The position numbers and the translations under genes were made by a program. The notes below the pieces were generated by a model that saw only the letters and a list, made by a program, of their open reading frames with translations, ran no database searches and had not been told where the DNA came from. 64,000 bases of DNA, from positions 1 to 64,000 of the forward strand of contig CAKTIE010000003.1 of assembly GCA_934565655.1 (NCBI GenBank), read 5' to 3'. Each line of letters opens with the position of its first letter. Position 1 is the stretch's first letter. Below are positions 58,545-64,000 of the stretch, piece by piece. This stretch comes from an uncultured Oscillospiraceae bacterium (GTDB taxonomy: Bacteria; Bacillota; Clostridia; Oscillospirales; Oscillospiraceae).

Positions 58545-60227
58545 ATGCTGGAACTGCTTCATATCGAGAATATCGCCATCATCGAGGAGGCGGAGATCGC
58601 CTTCCGCCCCGGCTTCAACGCCCTGACGGGTGAGACCGGCGCCGGTAAATCCATCGTGATCGACGCCATGAGCGCCGTGCTGGGCCAGCGCACCTCCCGT
58701 GATTTGATCCGCACCGGCGCCAGTAAGGCCTTCGTCAGCGCGCTGTTCTCCCATGTGGATCCTGCCCTGTGTGAGGAACTGGGCGCGTCGCCCGACGAGA
58801 ACGGCGACCTGATGCTCCAGCGGGAGATCGGCGCGGACGGCAAGAACGTCTGCCGTGTGGGCGGGCGGCCCGTTACCGTGTCCCAGCTGCGGACGCTGGG
58901 CAGCCGTCTGGTGAATATCCACGGCCAGCACGACGGCCAGCAGCTGCTGGACGAGGAGCAGCATCTGGCGTATCTGGACAGCTTCGGAAAGGTGGACAGC
59001 CTTCTGAATGCGTATACTGACAAGTATAATACTTTGACGGATATCCGCCGTAAGATGAACGCCCTGCAAATGGACGAGGCAGAGAAGGCCCGGCGGATGG
59101 ACACCCTGCAATACCAGATCAATGAGCTGGAGCGGGCCAAGCTGAAGAGCGGCGAGGAGGAAGAGCTGCAAGGCCGCCGCAATCTGCTGCGGAACGCCGA
59201 GAAGTTCATTTCCGCCGTGTCGGGGGCCGACTATGCCCTGAACGGCGGCGAGGACGGCAGCGGCGTGCTGAACCTGCTGCGGCAGGCTCAGGACGCGCTG
59301 GGCACCGTGCGCCATCTGGACGAGGGCTTCAACGCCCTGTACGAGCGTCTGGAGAGCGCGTACAGCGAGGCGTATGACATCGCCTTCTCCGTGGCGGAGC
59401 AGCGGGAGAACTTTGATTTCTCCCCCAACGAGCTGGACGAGGTGGAGGGCCGGCTGGATCAGCTCTACCGCCTGAAAAAGAAGTACGGCGCGACAGTGGA
59501 GGACATGCTGGCGTATCTGGACAACTGCCGCAGGGAACTGGACGACATCGCCTATGCGGGCGATGCGCTGGCCCGGCTGGAGAAGGACTGCGCCAAGGCG
59601 GAGAAGGCCGCCCGCAAGGCCGCGGAGGAGCTGTCCGCCGCCCGAAAAGCGGCGGGGGAGACCTTGTCGCAGGCCATCCTGACGGAGCTGCGGCAGCTGG
59701 ACATGGGCAAGATCCGCTTTCAGGTGGACTTCGCCGAAAAGCCGCTGGACGCCGCCGGTATGGATCAGGTGCGGTTCCTTATGTCCGCCAACCTGGGCGA
59801 GGAGCTGAAGCCCATCAACAAGATCGCCTCCGGCGGCGAGCTGGCCCGCATCATGCTGGCCATGAAGAATGTCCTCAGCGAGCAGGATCATGTGGCCACC
59901 ATGGTGTTTGACGAGGTGGACACCGGCGTCAGCGGCCGGGCCGCCCAGAAGGTGGCCGAGAAGATGGCCCGCATCAGCCGCCATAAGCAGGTGCTGTGTG
60001 TCACCCATCTGCCACAGCTGGCCGCCATGGCGGATACCCACTTCTCTGTGGAGAAGGGGGAGGCCAATGGCCGCACCTTCACCCAGGTACGGCAGCTTGA
60101 CCGGAAGCAGCGGCAGATGGAGCTGGCCCGCCTGACCGGCGGCGCTCATGTGACGGAGACCATGCTGCAGGGCGCGGAGGAGCTGCTGACCCAGGCGGAG
60201 AAATTCCGGGCGGAAATATCGGAATAA
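58545..60227 (+). CDS. recN: DNA repair protein RecN
   Basis: 560-aa SMC-like ATPase for double-strand break repair. Walker A GETGAGKSIVIDAM near residue 30, coiled-coil arms in the middle, and the C-terminal ABC signature ASGGELARIMLAMK with Walker B MVFDEVDTGVSG. Last gene of the dxs block; starts 19 bases after argR. No LexA box was seen upstream, unlike some RecN genes. Confidence 0.96.
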   Translation: MLELLHIENIAIIEEAEIAFRPGFNALTGETGAGKSIVIDAMSAVLGQRTSRDLIRTGASKAFVSALFSHVDPALCEELGASPDENGDLMLQREIGADGKNVCRVGGRPVTVSQLRTLGSRLVNIHGQHDGQQLLDEEQHLAYLDSFGKVDSLLNAYTDKYNTLTDIRRKMNALQMDEAEKARRMDTLQYQINELERAKLKSGEEEELQGRRNLLRNAEKFISAVSGADYALNGGEDGSGVLNLLRQAQDALGTVRHLDEGFNALYERLESAYSEAYDIAFSVAEQRENFDFSPNELDEVEGRLDQLYRLKKKYGATVEDMLAYLDNCRRELDDIAYAGDALARLEKDCAKAEKAARKAAEELSAARKAAGETLSQAILTELRQLDMGKIRFQVDFAEKPLDAAGMDQVRFLMSANLGEELKPINKIASGGELARIMLAMKNVLSEQDHVATMVFDEVDTGVSGRAAQKVAEKMARISRHKQVLCVTHLPQLAAMADTHFSVEKGEANGRTFTQVRQLDRKQRQMELARLTGGAHVTETMLQGAEELLTQAEKFRAEISE

Positions 60228-60279
60228 ATTCGCCTTATGAGAGACATTTATAAATATTTTTCATATTGCGAAAAAAGTG

Positions 60280-60600
60280 TTGACAAACGAAAAAAATCTG
60301 CTACAATAGTGGCAACTTGATACCGTTACCGTGATGAAGGGAAGAAGTAACACGCCCCGGCGCCTGCAAAGAGAACCTCTGGCTGGTGAAAAGAGGAGAG
60401 GGCGGCGCGTGCGAATACATCCCGGAGCAGCCTTCTGAAAGCCTGAACTTTGAGGTAAGTAGGGATGTGTCGGGTTCGCCCGTTACAGCGATAGGGTGTG
60501 TCAGCACCCGACAAGGCCGTTTTCCGTGAGGAGGCGGCGAACATGAGGTGGTACCGCGATAATTTGTCGCCCTCTGTCCAAGGACAGGGGGCGTTTTTTA
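60280..60600 (+). promoter_or_regulatory. T-box leader controlling tyrS
   Basis: Promoter TTGACA (60280-60285) and TACAAT (60302-60307), spacer 16. T-box core AGGTGGTACCGCG (60546-60558). The specifier is TAC at 60416-60418 in the loop GTGCGAA-TAC-AT, matching tyrosine. The terminator, CGCCCTCTGTCC with GGACAGGGGGCG, starts near 60568 and ends in six T. Uncharged tRNA-Tyr should induce read-through. Confidence 0.93.
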
Positions 60601-60664
60601 TTTTGCCGCCCCTCTTGTCGAAAACTCAACATCACAGATCGTATAGGAAAGGAATGTAAGAAAA

Positions 60665-61891
60665 ATGGGTATTTATGAAGAACTGGTGGCCCGCGGCTTG
60701 ATCGCCCAGGTCACGAATGAGGAAGAGATCCGCGAGATGGTCAACAACGGCAAGGCCACCTTTTACATCGGCTTTGACTGCACGGCCGACTCCCTGCATG
60801 TGGGTCACTTTATGGCCCTGTGCTTGATGAAGCGTTTGCAGATGGCGGGCAACAAGCCCATCGCCCTGATCGGCGACGGCACCACCCTGATCGGCGACCC
60901 CTCCGGCCGTACCGACATGCGCCAGATGCTGACCGAGGAGACCATCAAGCACAACGCCGAGTGCTTCAAGCGCCAGATGGAGAAGTTCATCGACTTCTCC
61001 GAGGGTAAGGCCCTGATGCTGTATAACTCCGAGTGGCTGAAGCCTCTGAACTATATCGAAATGCTGCGCGAGGTGGGCGCATGCTTCTCCGTCAACAACA
61101 TGCTGCGTGCCGAGTGCTACAAGCAGCGCATGGAGAAGGGGCTCAGCTTCCTGGAATTCAACTACATGATCATGCAGAGCTACGATTTCTACTACATGTT
61201 CCAGCACTATGGCTGCAACATGCAGTTCGGCGGCAACGACCAGTGGAGCAACATGCTGGGCGGCACCGAGCTGATCCGCAGAAAGCTGGGCAAGGACGCC
61301 CACGCCATGACCATCACCCTGCTGCTGAACTCCGAGGGCAAGAAGATGGGCAAGACCGCCAGCGGCGCTGTGTGGCTGGATCCCAACAAGACCAGCCCCT
61401 TTGAGTTCTTCCAGTACTGGCGCAATGTGGATGATGCCGATGTGCTGAAATGCATCCGCATGCTGACCTTCCTGCCGCTGGAGGAGATCGACAAGATGTC
61501 CGGCTGGGAAGGCTCTCAGCTGAACGAGGCCAAGGAGATCCTGGCCTATGAGCTGACCAAGCTGGTCCACGGCGAGGAGGAGGCCGAGAAGGCGAAGGCC
61601 GCTTCCCGTGCTCTGTTCTCCGGCGCCGGCGATACCGAGCATATGCCCACCACTGAGCTGACCAACGACGACTTCGGCGGCGGCTCCATCGACGTGCTGA
61701 GCCTGCTGGTGAAGTGCGGTCTGGCCGCCTCCAAGGGCGAGGCCCGCCGTCTGGTGCAGCAGGGCGGTGTGTCCGTCAACGACGAGAAGGTGTCCGCCAT
61801 CGAGACTACCTTCGGCTGCGAGCAGTTTACAGGCGATGGTGTGATCATCAAGAAAGGCAAGAAGGTCTTCCATCGCGCTGTTCTGGTATAA
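60665..61891 (+). CDS. tyrS: Tyrosyl-tRNA synthetase
   Basis: 408-aa class I synthetase. N-terminal YIGFDCTADSLHVGHFM carries the HIGH-type motif, KMGKTASGAV the KMSKS-type motif, and a C-terminal S4 domain (CGLAASKGEARRLVQQGGV) binds tRNA. AAAGGAA lies upstream of ATG 60665. It is monocistronic, controlled by the Tyr T-box. Confidence 0.96.
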   Translation: MGIYEELVARGLIAQVTNEEEIREMVNNGKATFYIGFDCTADSLHVGHFMALCLMKRLQMAGNKPIALIGDGTTLIGDPSGRTDMRQMLTEETIKHNAECFKRQMEKFIDFSEGKALMLYNSEWLKPLNYIEMLREVGACFSVNNMLRAECYKQRMEKGLSFLEFNYMIMQSYDFYYMFQHYGCNMQFGGNDQWSNMLGGTELIRRKLGKDAHAMTITLLLNSEGKKMGKTASGAVWLDPNKTSPFEFFQYWRNVDDADVLKCIRMLTFLPLEEIDKMSGWEGSQLNEAKEILAYELTKLVHGEEEAEKAKAASRALFSGAGDTEHMPTTELTNDDFGGGSIDVLSLLVKCGLAASKGEARRLVQQGGVSVNDEKVSAIETTFGCEQFTGDGVIIKKGKKVFHRAVLV

Positions 61892-61947
61892 TTTTTCCTC
61901 CAAGACCCTATTCCCCTGTTTATATCACTGACCATGATATAGCTCAA

Positions 61948-61983
61948 ACAAATAAGCCGTGGCGAAAGCCACGGCTTATTTGT
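61948..61983 (+). terminator. Terminator of tyrS, bidirectional in form
   Basis: ACAAATAAGCCGTGGC, loop GAAA, GCCACGGCTTATTTGT: a perfect 16-bp stem with T-rich end. It sits between convergent tyrS and the glutamine synthetase gene. Confidence 0.85.
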
Positions 61984-62000
61984 ATCTGGGGGAAAATCTG

Positions 62001-62028
62001 AGGGGCGGACAGGGTCGTCCGCCCCTAC
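62001..62028. repeat. Intergenic palindromic repeat, family B, copy 4
   Basis: AGGGGCGGAC (62001-62010) and GTCCGCCCCT (62017-62026) form a perfect 10-bp stem, followed by AC; read from the other strand it begins GTAGGGGCGG, the family motif. Confidence 0.6.
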
Positions 62029-62054
62029 AGGCTTGTTTATCGGATTTTGCCTAT

Positions 62055-64000
62055 TTACACCGAGAACAGGATATCCGCGTAGGTGGGCAGGGGCCAGTGC
62101 TGTGCGCCGGTGATGGCCTCCAGCTGGTTGATGAGGCCGCTGGCCTTCTGGCGGCGGGCGTCCACCTCATCCCGGTAATAGCAGGCGGCCTTGATGCCGC
62201 CGTCCATGGCGGGCGCCTTGCTGATGGCGCGCTCCAGCGCCTCGCAGGCGTCGTACAGCTTGCCGGACAGGTCGGCCAGCTTCCGCAGCGTGGCCTCCTC
62301 CATCTTCACGGACAGGGGAATGCCGCAGTTCTGCTTGTGGAACAGGGCGGTGGCCAGCTCGTCGGAGTACTTGCTGACGGCGGGCATGATCTGGCGGCGG
62401 GCCATATCCAGCAGGGTATTGCCCTCGATGGTCATGACCTTGCAGTAGTTCTCCAGATGGATGTTGTAGCGGGCCTCCAGCTCGTCACGGGTCAGCACGC
62501 CGTGGCGGCTGAACATGGCGATGTTCTTCTCCGCGATGTAGGCGGGCAGGGCGTCCACGGTGTTGCCCAGATTGCTGAGCCCACGGCGCTTGGCTTCGGC
62601 CACCCACTCGTCGCTGTAACCGTTGCCGTTGAAGATGATCCGCTGGTGGGCGGCAAAGGTGTCGTGCAGCAGGGTTTGCAGGGCGGACTGGAAGTCTTCG
62701 GCCTTTTCCAGAATGTCGGCAAACTGCTCCAGCTCCTCGGTCATGATGGTGTTCATCACAGCGCTGGGGCTGGCGATGGACTGGCTGGAGCCCAGCATGC
62801 GGAACTCGAACTTGTTGCCGGTAAAGGCCAGGGGAGAGGTGCGGTTCCGGTCGGTGGTATCCTGGGGGATCTCCGGCAGGGTGTCCACGCCGATCTCAAG
62901 ACGGCGCTTGGTGACGTCCACATACTCCGTACCCTGAATGATGGAGTCCAGAATGGCGGTCAGCTCGTCGCCCAGAAACACGGACACGATGGCGGGAGGG
63001 GCCTCGTTGCCGCCCAGACGGCGGTCGTTGCCGGGGTAGGCCACGCAGCAGCGCAGCATGTCCTGATATTCGTCCACGCCCTTGATGAAGGCCGCCAGAA
63101 ACAGCAGGAACTGGGCGTTCTGGCTGGGGGTCTTGCCGGGCTTCAGCAGGTTCTCGCCGGTATCGGTCTGCAAGGACCAGTTGTCATGCTTGCCGCTGCC
63201 GTTGACCCCGGCAAAGGGCTTTTCGTGCAGCAGGCACACCAGACCGTGACGCTCGGCCACGGTTTTCAGCAGCTCCATGGTCAGCTGATTGTGGTCGCAG
63301 GCGATGTTGGCGTTGCAGTATACGGGAGCATTCTCGTGCTGGGCGGGCGCCACCTCGTTGTGCTCCGTCTTGGAGAACACGCCCAGCTTCCACAGCTCCA
63401 TGTCCAGCTCATGCATAAAGGCCGCCACACGGGGCTTGATGGCGCCGTAGTAGTGGTCGTCCAGCTCCTGTCCCTTGGGAGGCTTCGCACCGAACAGGGT
63501 GCGGCCGCACAGCCGCAGATCTTCCCGGCGGCGATAGTCCTCCTTGTCGATGAGGAAGTACTCCTGCTCCGCACCCACCTGAGGGATGACGTGCTGGGCC
63601 TCGGTGTTGCCGAACAGCCGCAGGATGCGGATGCACTGCTGATCCAGCGCGTGCATGGAGCGCAGCAGGGGCGTTTTCTTGTCCAGCGTATTGCCGGAAT
63701 AGGAGCAGAAAATGGTGGGGATGCACAGGGTCTTATCCTTCACGAAGGCGTAGGACGTGGGATCCCACGCCGTATAGCCCCGGGCCTCGAAGGTGGCCCG
63801 CAGGCCGCCGGAGGGGAAGCTGGAGGCGTCGGCCTCACCGCGGCTCAGCTCCTTGCCGGACAGCTCCATCAGGATGCGGCCGTCTCCGGTGGGGGTGATG
63901 AAGCTGTCGTGCTTCTCGGCGGTGAAGCCGGTCATGGGCTGGAACCAGTGGGTGAAGTGGGTGGCGCCCAGTTCCGTGGCCCAGTCCTTCATGGCGCAGG
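62055..64000 (-). CDS. glnN: Glutamine synthetase type III (partial, runs off the window)
   Basis: Makes glutamine from glutamate and ammonia. At least 648 codons are visible; the usual start, about 40-60 residues further upstream, lies beyond position 64000, and the frame is open to the end. [39 protein letters not shown] (metal-binding Glu), [19 protein letters not shown] and [16 protein letters not shown] (in part) are GSIII hallmarks. Type III enzymes form dodecamers of about 700-residue subunits. Located at the far right, opposite to tyrS, after a repeat and a shared terminator. Confidence 0.94.
   Translation of the reverse strand, partial: CAMKDWATELGATHFTHWFQPMTGFTAEKHDSFITPTGDGRILMELSGKELSRGEADASSFPSGGLRATFEARGYTAWDPTSYAFVKDKTLCIPTIFCSYSGNTLDKKTPLLRSMHALDQQCIRILRLFGNTEAQHVIPQVGAEQEYFLIDKEDYRRREDLRLCGRTLFGAKPPKGQELDDHYYGAIKPRVAAFMHELDMELWKLGVFSKTEHNEVAPAQHENAPVYCNANIACDHNQLTMELLKTVAERHGLVCLLHEKPFAGVNGSGKHDNWSLQTDTGENLLKPGKTPSQNAQFLLFLAAFIKGVDEYQDMLRCCVAYPGNDRRLGGNEAPPAIVSVFLGDELTAILDSIIQGTEYVDVTKRRLEIGVDTLPEIPQDTTDRNRTSPLAFTGNKFEFRMLGSSQSIASPSAVMNTIMTEELEQFADILEKAEDFQSALQTLLHDTFAAHQRIIFNGNGYSDEWVAEAKRRGLSNLGNTVDALPAYIAEKNIAMFSRHGVLTRDELEARYNIHLENYCKVMTIEGNTLLDMARRQIMPAVSKYSDELATALFHKQNCGIPLSVKMEEATLRKLADLSGKLYDACEALERAISKAPAMDGGIKAACYYRDEVDARRQKASGLINQLEAITGAQHWPLPTYADILFSV

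Noticed and set aside
1-64000. CRISPR array, tRNA or rRNA gene, prophage
   Set aside because: No regularly spaced identical repeats, no tRNA-like cloverleaf with conserved T-arm, no rRNA segments and no phage structural genes were noticed; the repeats found are isolated palindromes.

Overview
The window is a GC-rich chromosomal stretch of an anaerobic, spore-forming Firmicute, most likely a gut member of the Oscillospiraceae (Clostridia). The evidence is pyruvate:ferredoxin oxidoreductase, iron-sulfur L-serine dehydratase, type III glutamine synthetase, T-box leaders on valS and tyrS, the spoIIA and spoIIIA sporulation operons, and the Firmicute gene orders hprK-murB-rapZ-yvcK-whiA-dnaE and nusB-xseA-xseB-ispA-OLE-oapA-dxs-tlyA-nadK-argR-recN. 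It is mostly ordinary core chromosome; there is no phage, IS transposase or CRISPR array.

Layout. 1-2986: a polar amino-acid ABC importer whose binding protein has its two halves in swapped order. 2998-8487: murD, yunB, ligA and a GH13 hydrolase. 8553-12214: pyruvate:ferredoxin oxidoreductase. 12236-16206 (minus strand): a VTT-domain membrane protein, sdaAA/sdaAB, a TauE/SafE exporter and a MarR regulator. 16251-17157: a small membrane-protein/XRE cassette with two operator-like repeats. 17195-20290: T-box and valS. 20539-22049: spoIIAA-spoIIAB-sigF. 21937-24280 (minus strand): an SOS-type promoter driving a 40-residue membrane peptide, a radical-SAM DNA repair protein and its DUF4130 partner, divergent from a PcrA/UvrD helicase. 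27498-30543 (minus strand): a TrpXYZ-like ABC importer preceded by a Phe/Tyr-rich leader peptide and attenuator. 30714-40719: rpmB, then the eight-gene hprK-to-dnaE operon. 40769-46110: a DUF4364 gene and the complete spoIIIA operon behind a SigE-like promoter. 46451-60227: asp23, nusB, xseA, xseB, ispA, a large surface protein on the opposite strand, then OLE RNA, oapA, dxs, tlyA, nadK, argR and recN. 60280-61983: T-box and tyrS. 62055 to the window end: glutamine synthetase III, truncated by the window edge.

The most interesting items are (i) the apparently circularly permuted amino-acid binding lipoprotein; (ii) the SOS-box operon joining an undescribed 40-aa membrane peptide to the rSAM/DUF4130 pair; (iii) a ribosome-mediated attenuator with eight aromatic codons in a 13-codon stretch in front of an ABC importer; (iv) the OLE RNA/OapA module, with a surface-protein gene lying between it and ispA; and (v) an orphan Asn/Ile/Thr-rich leader-like reading frame at 12415-12553. 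Two families of short intergenic palindromic repeats are also present. All calls come from reading the sequence; no database search was run.
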